This document shows, in pieces, positions 42,229-49,972 of a stretch of 64,000 bases of DNA. A model generated the notes under the pieces. It ran no database searches and was not told where the DNA came from. It saw only the letters and a list, made by a program, of their open reading frames with translations. Position numbers and translations under genes: made by a program. Numbering within the stretch: position 1 is the stretch's first letter; every line of letters starts with the position of its first letter. The DNA lies in the NCBI GenBank assembly GCA_964426415.1, contig CAYRQM010000002.1, forward strand, positions 30,960 through 94,959, read 5' to 3'. The stretch comes from UBA3792 sp964426415 (GTDB taxonomy: Bacteria; Bacillota; Clostridia; Christensenellales; CAG-138).

Positions 42229-42998
42229 AAACACTGCACACCGAACGATTGACGCTGCGTCCGTGGACGATGGACGACGCCGAGGCGCTGTTCGATTATG
42301 CGCACACCGATCTGGTGGGGCCTGCGGCAGGGTGGAAGCCGCACGAAACGATCGACGATACCCGCGATTACCTTGCGCATTGCATCCAAAACGACGAGAC
42401 GTGGGCGATCGTGTACGAGCCCGATCATTATGTGGTCGGCTCCGTCGGGCTGCACAAAACGGCGCGCCCCGAAGCCACGCAAACGCGTGAGCTGGGCTAT
42501 GTGATGAACCCGCGCTATTGGAATCGCGGCATTATGCACGAAGCAATCGAAGCGGTGCTGTCGTTCGCCTTCACCGAGATGAAGCTTTTGCGGGTGATTG
42601 TGTGCCATTTTTCCGAGAATGCACGCTCGAAAAAGGTCATTTTGGGCAGCGGGTTTCGCTATGAGGGCGCGCTGCACGACGCCACGGTGGGCGTGGACGG
42701 CGCGCTTTTGACGCTTTGCATGTACGCCATGACAAAGGACGAGTGGGCGCATCGTGACGCGACGCCGCCCAACTATGCGTTCATCCAAAATCGCGGCTGC
42801 GCCTATTTTCCGTGCCACAAAACCGAAAACAGCGCACGGTTCAACTGCCTGTTCTGCTACTGTCCGCTGTACTTGGTCGAGGACTGCGGCGGCAATTGGG
42901 TCTACACCGAACGCGGCGTCAAGGACTGCAGCAACTGCCTGTTTCCGCATTACAACTACGACGGCGTCATTCAAAAGCTCTGCGAAAGGAATTCCTAA
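42225..42998 (+). CDS. GNAT acetyltransferase fused to a cysteine-rich small domain
   Basis: 257 residues. About 1-175 is a RimJ/RimL-type GNAT domain: TERLTLRPWTMDDAEALF, ELGYVMNPRYWNRGIMHEA and ENARSKKVILGSGFRYEG. About 185-250 is a metal-binding module with at least eight Cys: CAYFPCH, FNCLFCYCPLY, CGGNW and KDCSNCLFPH, which I recognise as the cysteine-rich small domain (PF04071 type). The combination is unusual. Substrate unknown. GGAGGG precedes the ATG. Confidence 0.8.
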   Translation: MKTLHTERLTLRPWTMDDAEALFDYAHTDLVGPAAGWKPHETIDDTRDYLAHCIQNDETWAIVYEPDHYVVGSVGLHKTARPEATQTRELGYVMNPRYWNRGIMHEAIEAVLSFAFTEMKLLRVIVCHFSENARSKKVILGSGFRYEGALHDATVGVDGALLTLCMYAMTKDEWAHRDATPPNYAFIQNRGCAYFPCHKTENSARFNCLFCYCPLYLVEDCGGNWVYTERGVKDCSNCLFPHYNYDGVIQKLCERNS

Positions 42999-43787
42999 AT
43001 GCCTGTCGGATGGATGCTGACCGGGATCGCCGTCGTGCTGATCCTCACATATCTGAGCTTTTTCCTGACAAGCAAGCATCTCAAGATTTCCCGGTATGCT
43101 GTCGTGAATGAGAAGCTGCAGCGCGATCTTTGCATCGTGCAGGTGAGCGATTTGCACAACGCCTGCTTCGGAAAAGGGCAGGCGCGGCTTCTGGACGCCA
43201 TCAAAGCGGCGCATCCCGACTACATCTTTGTGACGGGCGATTTGTTCGACCGCCACCGCCCCGACGCCAAGGAACACGCGCTTGCGTTTGTGCGTGGCGC
43301 CGTGAGCATCTGTCCCGTCTTTGTGGTCGAAGGCAACCACGAATCCGCACTGCAAAAGCTTGGAAAATCGTACCTTGACGACGTCGCAGCTTTGGGCGCT
43401 ACCGTCTTATTGGACGCATCCGTCGATGTGGGACAGGTGCGCATCATCGGGCTGCGCGAACAGGCGGAGCCTACGGTGCTTCGGGCGCTGACAAGTCCGC
43501 AAGTATGCAATCTGGTGCTGTGCCACCGTCCCGAGCGGTTTCCCATGCTTGCACATTGCGGCGCCGACGTGATTCTTTCGGGACACGCCCACGGCGGGCA
43601 GATTCGCATGGGCAAGCGCGGCATGTATGCGCCCGAACAGGGCGTTTTCCCCAAGTACACCGAGGGCTTGCACGCCATCGGCGACACGCAGATGCTGGTT
43701 TCACGCGGATTGGGCAACACGGTTCCGTTCCCGCGTATACTAAATTCGGCTGAATTGTGTATTCTTTTCGTATCGCATTGCAAATGA
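42999..43787 (+). CDS. Membrane-anchored metallophosphoesterase (YkuE-like)
   Basis: 262 residues with an N-terminal membrane helix (about 5-24) and a calcineurin-type domain. Metal motifs VSDLHN, GDLFDR, GNHE, LCHRPE and GHAHGGQ are in order. Members hydrolyse phosphoesters such as UDP-lipid or nucleotide substrates near the membrane; this one's substrate is unknown. The start follows the preceding stop directly. Confidence 0.88.
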   Translation: MPVGWMLTGIAVVLILTYLSFFLTSKHLKISRYAVVNEKLQRDLCIVQVSDLHNACFGKGQARLLDAIKAAHPDYIFVTGDLFDRHRPDAKEHALAFVRGAVSICPVFVVEGNHESALQKLGKSYLDDVAALGATVLLDASVDVGQVRIIGLREQAEPTVLRALTSPQVCNLVLCHRPERFPMLAHCGADVILSGHAHGGQIRMGKRGMYAPEQGVFPKYTEGLHAIGDTQMLVSRGLGNTVPFPRILNSAELCILFVSHCK

Positions 43788-43806
43788 GCGAAAATTCTGC
43801 TATACT
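43778..43806 (+). promoter_or_regulatory. Promoter of the pseudoprotease/dockerin-sortase genes
   Basis: TTGCAA at 43778-43783 and TATACT at 43801-43806, spacer 17. Confidence 0.75.
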
Positions 43807-43833
43807 GATTCTATCTTGAAAGGAGCCATTCAT

Positions 43834-44703
43834 ATGTTTCGTAATGCAGTTGAACAAGTGGTCGGCAGCGTAAGACCGATTCACGTCATTCGTCGCAGAT
43901 ATGGCGACAACGCCATTCTCCCCGACATCGGCACGTTGTTCTTTGTCAACGACAACGGCTATGCGATCACGTCCAAGCGCACCGCGAACATCGTGGCTGC
44001 CACGGAGGCGACCGAGAAGCAATATCGCACCTTCCTCGAAAACCGCAACAGGCTCTTGCACGACGAAGGCTATCGGTTCCAAGAAAAGCGTCTTGAGAAC
44101 GAGTTCAAGTACAGCCGCGATTCCATCATCCAGCTTCGGTTCGCGTTTATGGGCTGTGCGGAAGGACAAGTTCGGGTCGAGTGCATCAGCCATCCCAAGT
44201 ACGATCTTGCGCTGCTGCATTTCACCTCCGACCATCCATATCTCTATCGCACCCACGTCACGTTTGCAAAGGAAGCGCCCAAACAGGGGCAGACCGTATG
44301 CAGGCTTGGCTTTGCGGTTCCCGAATTCAACAACTTCGCTTTCAACAGCGAAAAAGACGCCATCGAGTTCGTCAAAGAGGGCAAGACCAACGCCGCCACA
44401 TTCGCTTCGGACGGCATGGTCACGCGCTTCATCGTCGACGACGAACGCACCTTCGGTGTCGAGACCACCAATCCCTGCCCGCAGGGGATGATCGGCGCAC
44501 CGCTGTTCGACACGGACGGCCATGTGCTGGGCATGCAAAGCGGCGGCACGGGCTTCATGATGCTGGGCAGCGACGTCACCGTCACGCTTCCCAACGACGA
44601 AAAGATCGTCGATCGCGGCTCCATCCGTCTCTCCATCTGCATCCACCCCGACGTCATCAAAGATTTTCTCCGTGCCCACAACGTTCGCTTCTTCGAAGCG
44701 TAA
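43834..44703 (+). CDS. Trypsin-fold protein without catalytic triad
   Basis: 289 residues, no signal peptide. The chymotrypsin-like layout is visible: IGTLFFVNDNGYAITSKR (position of the TAAH block), HPKYDLALLHF (Asp block) and GMIGAPLFDTDGHVLGM (position of GNSGGPL). The catalytic His is missing and the serine is replaced by Ile, so only Asp remains. A charged helical insert (about 62-100) separates the first two blocks. It is probably a binding protein. AAAGGAG precedes the ATG at 43834; a TTG six codons earlier overlaps that site. It is 30 bases ahead of the dockerin-sortase genes and may be co-transcribed. Confidence 0.65.
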   Translation: MFRNAVEQVVGSVRPIHVIRRRYGDNAILPDIGTLFFVNDNGYAITSKRTANIVAATEATEKQYRTFLENRNRLLHDEGYRFQEKRLENEFKYSRDSIIQLRFAFMGCAEGQVRVECISHPKYDLALLHFTSDHPYLYRTHVTFAKEAPKQGQTVCRLGFAVPEFNNFAFNSEKDAIEFVKEGKTNAATFASDGMVTRFIVDDERTFGVETTNPCPQGMIGAPLFDTDGHVLGMQSGGTGFMMLGSDVTVTLPNDEKIVDRGSIRLSICIHPDVIKDFLRAHNVRFFEA

Positions 44704-44733
44704 CCATTCAGTTTTAGAAAAGGAATCCAGCCA

Positions 44734-46230
44734 ATGAAACGAATTCTTGCCATTGCCTTGTGCCTGATCATGCTGGTGCCGATGCTGGCAATCCGTATCA
44801 CCGACGCAGAGGACACCGTCTTGGGCGACGCCTCCTGCGACGGATACATCACGGCAGACGACGCAACGCTGATTTTGCGCCACGTTGTCAGCAGCTCCCT
44901 CATGGGACAAGCCCTTTTGAACGCGGACGCCAACCAAGACGGAAAGGTAACCGCGACAGACGCAAGCGCCGTCCTGCGCAACGTCGTCGGGCTGGATTCG
45001 CTCCCGCCTGCACCCGTTGCCACCAGCACGCCCGTTCCTACCATCAATCCGAGCATCGGCGACGTCAACTGCGACGGCAGCGTCACGTCGGCTGACGCGG
45101 CACTGCTTTTGCGGTACTTGGTCACCCTTGCCACATTAACCGCGCAGGGGACGATCAATGCGGACGCAAACAACGATGGGAAGGTCAGCTCTGCCGACGC
45201 TTCCGCGATCATGCGCGCCTGCGTGGGGCTGGACATTCTCCCGCCCATGACGCCCGATCCCAATGCGACGCCCACGCCCACCCCGCGGCCCACGCTGCCG
45301 CCCACCATGGTGCCGACCGCGACGCCCACCTATAAACCTACTGCCACGCCGATCCCCACCAACGCGGCAGGGCTGCCCGCCGTCGGCGATGCGGGTCTGA
45401 TCTATTCCGACAGCGATCCCAACGCAAGCAAGATCACCAACTTCTACGTCTATCGCAAGCTTTGGTCTGACTGCAAGGGCGACGGCTATTGGGACAGTTC
45501 CTCCGGTTACAACCAGTCTTGGGCGTACTTCTATCCCACCATCGCGTCCAGCGCCACGGGAACGTACGCCAATTGGGTGCCGCTGTCCAACAAAAACATC
45601 ATCGGCTGGGTCTATATGTCCTTCAAGGGCGAGCAGAATTTGTCCAGCTCGGGCAAATATGCACCCGTCACGAATAAGGCAAGTTCCACCTTCGCCATCG
45701 ACGATCCGATCATGTATTCCTCCTCTTTGGAATACTACAATCACACCAGTTCGGGCAAGCCCAGCACGGGTGGCGCGCCGTACGCAATCTTCAACTCCCT
45801 CAAAAAGAACATCGTCGTTTCCGCGCACAACTCGCGTGGGACGCGTTCGCGGTTCCATCATCTGCATTCGCTGCAAAACGGCTGCGTCTACTTCAGCAAC
45901 CAAGGCACATTGCTGTCCAAGGTGGCAGCGGGCGACTACACGTTCAACATCACCATCTTCGGCCGCAGCGAATGGAAGATTTGGGCAATGTACGAAACGG
46001 GCGCCACCGAAAGCTCCGATACGCTCAACTACAACACCAGTCCCAGCTGTGGCAGCAATGTACAGCAATGGATCAATACGCAGCTGTCCAAGAGCCAAAT
46101 GAACTTTGGCGTCACGCCCTCCACAAGCAATCAGTTCCTGACGTTCTACACCTGCGGCGATCAATACGACAGCGAGAACGACGCCAATCAGGCGCGTCTG
46201 TATGTGTTCTTCGTCTATGTAGGCAGCTAA
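44734..46230 (+). CDS. Secreted protein with two dockerins and a class B-like sortase domain
   Basis: 498 residues. Signal peptide to about residue 25. Two dockerin modules, about 31-88 and 107-163, each have paired calcium loops (DASCDGYITADD, DANQDGKVTATD; DVNCDGSVTSAD, DANNDGKVSSAD). A Thr/Pro linker (about 170-215) leads to a sortase fold from about 230: NIIGWVYMSF, DDPIMYSSSLEYYNH, VVSAHNSRGTRSRFHHL and FLTFYTCGD. The catalytic set is His365, Cys474 and Arg488. There is no membrane anchor or LPXTG signal. It could be delivered to a cohesin-bearing scaffold and act there as a transpeptidase. AAAGGAA precedes the ATG. Confidence 0.75.
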   Translation: MKRILAIALCLIMLVPMLAIRITDAEDTVLGDASCDGYITADDATLILRHVVSSSLMGQALLNADANQDGKVTATDASAVLRNVVGLDSLPPAPVATSTPVPTINPSIGDVNCDGSVTSADAALLLRYLVTLATLTAQGTINADANNDGKVSSADASAIMRACVGLDILPPMTPDPNATPTPTPRPTLPPTMVPTATPTYKPTATPIPTNAAGLPAVGDAGLIYSDSDPNASKITNFYVYRKLWSDCKGDGYWDSSSGYNQSWAYFYPTIASSATGTYANWVPLSNKNIIGWVYMSFKGEQNLSSSGKYAPVTNKASSTFAIDDPIMYSSSLEYYNHTSSGKPSTGGAPYAIFNSLKKNIVVSAHNSRGTRSRFHHLHSLQNGCVYFSNQGTLLSKVAAGDYTFNITIFGRSEWKIWAMYETGATESSDTLNYNTSPSCGSNVQQWINTQLSKSQMNFGVTPSTSNQFLTFYTCGDQYDSENDANQARLYVFFVYVGS

Positions 46231-46231
46231 G

Positions 46232-47410
46232 ATGCGCAATCGTTGGACAAAACGGACGCTCTGCTTGGTGCTGCTGCTTGTGACGGCGCTGACGGCGTCG
46301 TTCACAAACGCACAATACGATTGGGGCGTCCAGCCCGACCTGTTGGGCGATGCCAACGGCGACAAGCGGATTACGGCGTTGGATGCAACGGCGGTACTCA
46401 AGCATTGCATCGGCGCTGCGCACATCACAACACTGCAACAAAAGGCGTCTGCGGATGCGACGGAGGACGGCGCCATCACGGCAAGCGACGCGGCAGCCAT
46501 TCTGCGGTTTGTCGTCGGGGTCGACTCCATGCCGCCGGGGCTTTGGACGGCTGCGCCCACGCGCGTGCCGACGCCCACGCCCACCATCACGCCCGTTCCG
46601 CAAACGTCGCCGCGTGTCACGCCAACAGCGTCGCCCGTTCCGACCGCATCGCCTTCGCCTACTCCGTCTCCGATCTTGGTGGGTGATAACGGCTTTTTGC
46701 TCTTTGCACGCGACCCCAACTATGCGCGAATGTCTGCGTTCTACTACAACACGAGCGCCAACACCGTCGCCACCAACGCCACGCACTGCAAGAACCTCTT
46801 GGGTTGGGTCTATATGTCCTTTACGGGCATTCAAAACAAAACCAAGACGTACAGCTACGCGCCCGATTATGCTTGGAGCAATGCCAAGACGTACACCATC
46901 AGCTACCCGATCATGTACGACGGCGATTTCTACTACAACAGCCACGACGAATGCGGCAACGCGGCAGACAGCGGCTCGATCTACGCATGGTATGGCTCTC
47001 TGACGCAGAATCTCGTCATCGAGGGGCACAATTCGCGGTCAACACGGCTGCGGTTCCATCACCTGCATTCCCTGCAAAACGCCATCATTTCCAAGGCGAC
47101 GAACGGCAAGGCAAGCGGGACGTATCGCTTCAACATTTCCCTGTTCGGCTATTGGGATTGGCAAATTTTCGCCATGTACGAAACGGGGGCCAACGAGCCT
47201 GCGTCCACCTATCAGTACAATCGCAGCGCAAACTGCGGCAACGCCGTATCCACATGGGCTGCGACGCAGCTTGCTAAGAGCGAAGTAGACTTTGGCGTTT
47301 CGGTGTCCGACAACGACCGCTTCATGACGCTGATCACCTGCGGCGACGTGTACTACACCGACGCAAGCGTACAAAACAAGCTCTACATCTTCCTTAAGTA
47401 CGTCGGTTGA
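46232..47410 (+). CDS. Second secreted dockerin-sortase protein, Arg changed to Lys
   Basis: 392 residues, one base after its paralogue. Signal peptide to about 27, one dockerin (about 37-96, loops DANGDKRITALD and DATEDGAITASD), a Pro/Thr/Ser linker, then a class B-like sortase domain from about 150. NLLGWVYMSF, SYPIMYDGDFYYNSH, VIEGHNSRSTRLRFHHL and MTLITCGD match the first copy. His266 and Cys370 are present, but the catalytic arginine position holds Lys383 (QNKLYIF against QARLYVF). Activity may be reduced or altered. The gene ends at a bidirectional terminator. Confidence 0.72.
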   Translation: MRNRWTKRTLCLVLLLVTALTASFTNAQYDWGVQPDLLGDANGDKRITALDATAVLKHCIGAAHITTLQQKASADATEDGAITASDAAAILRFVVGVDSMPPGLWTAAPTRVPTPTPTITPVPQTSPRVTPTASPVPTASPSPTPSPILVGDNGFLLFARDPNYARMSAFYYNTSANTVATNATHCKNLLGWVYMSFTGIQNKTKTYSYAPDYAWSNAKTYTISYPIMYDGDFYYNSHDECGNAADSGSIYAWYGSLTQNLVIEGHNSRSTRLRFHHLHSLQNAIISKATNGKASGTYRFNISLFGYWDWQIFAMYETGANEPASTYQYNRSANCGNAVSTWAATQLAKSEVDFGVSVSDNDRFMTLITCGDVYYTDASVQNKLYIFLKYVG

Positions 47411-47424
47411 CAACACACAAAAAT

Positions 47425-47456
47425 AACAGCGCGTATCGCAGGATATGCGCTGTTTT
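47425..47456. terminator. Bidirectional terminator between the sortase genes and the microcompartment operon
   Basis: AACAGCGCGTATC pairs with GATATGCGCTGTT around GCAG (one G-T pair), followed by TTTT on the plus strand; ATTTTTG follows on the minus strand. Confidence 0.85.
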
Positions 47457-47475
47457 ATGTTGGAATGAAAACGAA

Positions 47476-48240
47476 TTACTTGCCGGTTACGATGGCGACG
47501 GAGGCGGAGCAGCCAAAGCGCTGTGCGCCTGCTGCCATGAGGTCGCGGACGGTTTGCGCCGTCTTGATGCCGCCGTCGATCTTGATGCCGATGCGGCTGC
47601 CGATTTGCTTACGCACAAAGACGACGTCGTCGCACGAGGCTTTCTTGCCCGTCAAGGCGTTGCTGATTTTGAGATAGGGCACTTTCGCCTTTTCGATGAC
47701 ATCCAAGAGCCGCTTTTTCTCGTCGTCGGTGTAGAGTCCCTGTTCGAAAATGGCTTTGCAGACGGCACGGTTGCCCGCGACGTTTCGCATCTCGCACAGC
47801 TCACGGTACACGTCCTCCCATTTTCCGCTTTTGGCTGCGACGATGTTGAGGGAGAGGTCAAGCTCCTTTGCGCCGCATTGGATACAATAGCGGATTTCGG
47901 CATTCTTTGCCATGAGGGACGCGGCGCCGTGCGGGAAACCGACGGGTGCGGACACCAGCGACTTGCTGCCTTCGAGATAGCGCGCCGCCGTAGAGACAAA
48001 ATAGGGGGTGACGCAGACGTTTGCAAACCCATATGTGAGAGCGTCACGACACGCCGCAAGGAGCTTCTCCTCGGTCATGTCGGGATTCAGAACGGAATGC
48101 TCGATTGTGGGCGCCAGCTCGCCGTATAGCGCGGCGGTCGGATTTTGCGGCTGCTCTTCGGATACGCTTGGCTGCGCCTTTGCACCCAATGCTTTTCGGA
48201 CTTGCTCCGTGATGAGCGCTTCTAATTGATCGTTTGTCAT
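47476..48240 (-). CDS. Divergent deoxyribose-phosphate aldolase (DeoC-like), microcompartment enzyme
   Basis: 254 residues. Residues 2-18 (TNDQLEALITEQVRKALG) form an amphipathic helix followed by a Gln/Pro linker, as in cargo-targeting peptides. The DERA barrel follows: ELDLSLNIVAAKSGKW (conserved Asp), YLKISNALTG (Schiff-base Lys position, where DeoC usually has KTSTG) and GIKIDGGIK (second Lys). The changed substrate loop suggests a different specificity from the other DeoC at 52557-53390. Last gene of the operon; AGGAG precedes the ATG. Confidence 0.85.
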   Translation of the reverse strand: MTNDQLEALITEQVRKALGAKAQPSVSEEQPQNPTAALYGELAPTIEHSVLNPDMTEEKLLAACRDALTYGFANVCVTPYFVSTAARYLEGSKSLVSAPVGFPHGAASLMAKNAEIRYCIQCGAKELDLSLNIVAAKSGKWEDVYRELCEMRNVAGNRAVCKAIFEQGLYTDDEKKRLLDVIEKAKVPYLKISNALTGKKASCDDVVFVRKQIGSRIGIKIDGGIKTAQTVRDLMAAGAQRFGCSASVAIVTGK

Positions 48241-48248
48241 ACCTACTC

Positions 48249-48533
48249 CTATTTGCGAACCTCGCCGTCGAACGTGTAATGATCCAAAACACCACAGATG
48301 GTGACGTTGGAAATATCGTCCGGATCGTTGAGCAGCATCTTGGCAGCGCCGCCGTCAATATCGACCAAGACCAAATCGCCAATGCCGGCATCCACCGCGT
48401 CGAACGCGATCATGCGGGCGTCCACGGGCGAACCGTCCGCACCCAAATATTCCACGATCAAGAATTTCTTGCCGTGGTGGGTGCGTTCCTTGATGGTCTC
48501 TACGACATTTCCGACGACCCGTGCGATGCGCAT
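48249..48533 (-). CDS. Microcompartment vertex protein, BMC-P (EutN/CcmL type)
   Basis: 94 residues. MRIARVVGNVVETIKERTH is the beta-barrel start and GAGIGDLV-like motif appears as DAGIGDLVLVDIDGGAA; pentamers cap the vertices of the shell. No ribosome site is seen; the start comes three bases after the stop of the preceding BMC-H gene, so coupling is likely. Confidence 0.9.
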   Translation of the reverse strand: MRIARVVGNVVETIKERTHHGKKFLIVEYLGADGSPVDARMIAFDAVDAGIGDLVLVDIDGGAAKMLLNDPDDISNVTICGVLDHYTFDGEVRK

Positions 48534-48536
48534 GGA

Positions 48537-48815
48537 TCAGCCGATTGTGGGAAGGATGCCCTCGACGTCGTTGTGGGGGCTGGGGATGACGTGCGCGCCA
48601 TACAGCTCGCCGACGCGGCTTGCCGCAGCGGAACCTGCTTCGACGGAAGCCTTGACGGCGCCGACGTCGCCGCGTACCATGACGGTGACGAGCCCGCTGC
48701 CGATTTGTTCCTTACCGATGAGGTGTACGTTTGCCGCTTTGACCATTGCATCCGCAGCTTCGATCGAGCCGATCAGACCTCTGGTTTCTACCATACCGAG
48801 TGCTAATTTTTCCAT
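48537..48815 (-). CDS. Microcompartment hexameric shell protein BMC-H (copy 2)
   Basis: 92 residues: LALGMVETRGLIGSIEAADAM start and the pore-side KASVEAGSAAASRVGE helix of single-domain BMC proteins. A run of 42 residues is identical to the other BMC-H at 49101-49379. The ATG at 48815 follows GGAGGAACTT; a TTG four codons earlier lies on the ribosome site. Confidence 0.95.
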   Translation of the reverse strand: MEKLALGMVETRGLIGSIEAADAMVKAANVHLIGKEQIGSGLVTVMVRGDVGAVKASVEAGSAAASRVGELYGAHVIPSPHNDVEGILPTIG

Positions 48816-48827
48816 AAGTTCCTCCAA

Positions 48828-49097
48828 CTAAATTTCTTCGTGATAGTCGTCGATAAAGCCTGTGATGCCTGCATCGACGGGACAGAGGTGCTTGCGAAAC
48901 AGCAACGCCGCCTCCTTGGAACCAACCAAGGAAATGAAATCGCCGTCGCCCGCTTGTCCCGTCGCATCGCCTGCCACAATGAGGCTCTTTTTGGGGACGC
49001 CATTCTCGATGACGCGCACCAATAGCAGCTTCACCCCAATAAGGTTCTCATCTTTGACCGTGGCGACGACGGTACCTTCGACTTTGCCGACGTACAT
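48828..49097 (-). CDS. Microcompartment vertex protein, BMC-P
   Basis: 89 residues. MYVGKVEGTVVATVKDENLIGVKLLLV and the loop GDATGQAGDGDFI are typical of EutN/PduN pentamers. It starts three bases after the stop of the BMC-H gene before it, without a clear ribosome site. Confidence 0.92.
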   Translation of the reverse strand: MYVGKVEGTVVATVKDENLIGVKLLLVRVIENGVPKKSLIVAGDATGQAGDGDFISLVGSKEAALLFRKHLCPVDAGITGFIDDYHEEI

Positions 49098-49100
49098 GGG

Positions 49101-49379
49101 TTAGTCTTGTACCTGCGGAATGATGGTTTCAACATCCGCATGGGGACGGGGGATGACGTGCGCGCCATACAGCTCGCCGACACGGCTTGCCGCAGCGGAA
49201 CCCGCTTCGACCGAAGCCTTGACTGCGCCGACGTCGCCGCGTACCATGACGGTGACGAGGCCGCTGCCGATCTGCTGCTTGCCCGCAAGACGAACGTTTG
49301 CCGCCTTGACCATTGCATCGGCTGCTTCGATGGCGCCGATCAATCCTCTGGTTTCTACCATGCCCAGTGCTTCTTTCAT
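49101..49379 (-). CDS. Microcompartment hexameric shell protein BMC-H (copy 1)
   Basis: 92 residues, PduA/EutM-like. EALGMVETRGLIGAIEAADAM starts the fold, and the C-terminal strand YGAHVIPRPHADVE is typical. It forms hexamers that tile the shell facets. AAGGAGAGG precedes the ATG. Confidence 0.95.
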   Translation of the reverse strand: MKEALGMVETRGLIGAIEAADAMVKAANVRLAGKQQIGSGLVTVMVRGDVGAVKASVEAGSAAASRVGELYGAHVIPRPHADVETIIPQVQD

Positions 49380-49424
49380 GTGTGTACCTCTCCTTAAATG
49401 ATTTCTTGTTGTGTTCGGGGCGCT

Positions 49425-49970
49425 TTACAGAAGCGCATTTATCAAATCGGGATGCGGGGAAGGAATGACGACACTCCTGCTCAACATACCTGCGATTTCC
49501 TCATTGGATTCGCACGCGCTCACCGATGCGCGCACCGCGGCGACCTCGCCCGTCGTCAATACGAAGGACTTGCCGCCCATGCCGCGGCCCAAACGCACCT
49601 CGATGAGATCTACTTCCGCCGCCTTGACGGAAATATCGGCGACCTGAATCGCGGCGGCAAGGGAGAAGGTCTCCACGATGCCAATGGCGGCGACGTCCTC
49701 CACGGGGGAGGCGGCGTTCATGGCGGCGACGACCTTTTCGTGTACGTTGGGGATGACGAACGTATCGACCAACGTGTTGCACGCGCAGAGCTTGCCCGCT
49801 TCTACGGCGTGCCGCACGGCGGCGACCTCACCGCTGACACAGACGACGTATTTGCCTGCGCAAAAAACCTGCGCAAAAACCAAATCGACCTGTGCCGCTT
49901 TGAGCATCGCGTCGCCCGCTTCAATGCCGGCGGGGATGGAATTGACTTCGACCATACCGAGTGCGTACAT
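49425..49970 (-). CDS. Microcompartment tandem shell protein BMC-T (PduT-like)
   Basis: 181 residues made of two fused BMC domains (about 1-88 and 92-181), each with the ALGMVE/AIGIVE start. Trimers form pseudohexamers. PduT-type proteins can hold an Fe-S cluster at the pore; Cys residues occur in the first domain (FCAGKYVVC, CACNTL) but a cluster cannot be confirmed. GGAGGCATAA, overlapping the end of the previous gene, precedes the ATG. Confidence 0.92.
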   Translation of the reverse strand: MYALGMVEVNSIPAGIEAGDAMLKAAQVDLVFAQVFCAGKYVVCVSGEVAAVRHAVEAGKLCACNTLVDTFVIPNVHEKVVAAMNAASPVEDVAAIGIVETFSLAAAIQVADISVKAAEVDLIEVRLGRGMGGKSFVLTTGEVAAVRASVSACESNEEIAGMLSRSVVIPSPHPDLINALL

Positions 49971-49972
49971 GC

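Noticed and set aside
44734..47410. Cellulosomal glycoside hydrolases
   Set aside because: Dockerins suggested it, but the C-terminal domains have the His/Cys/Arg pattern of sortases and no glycosidase motif.
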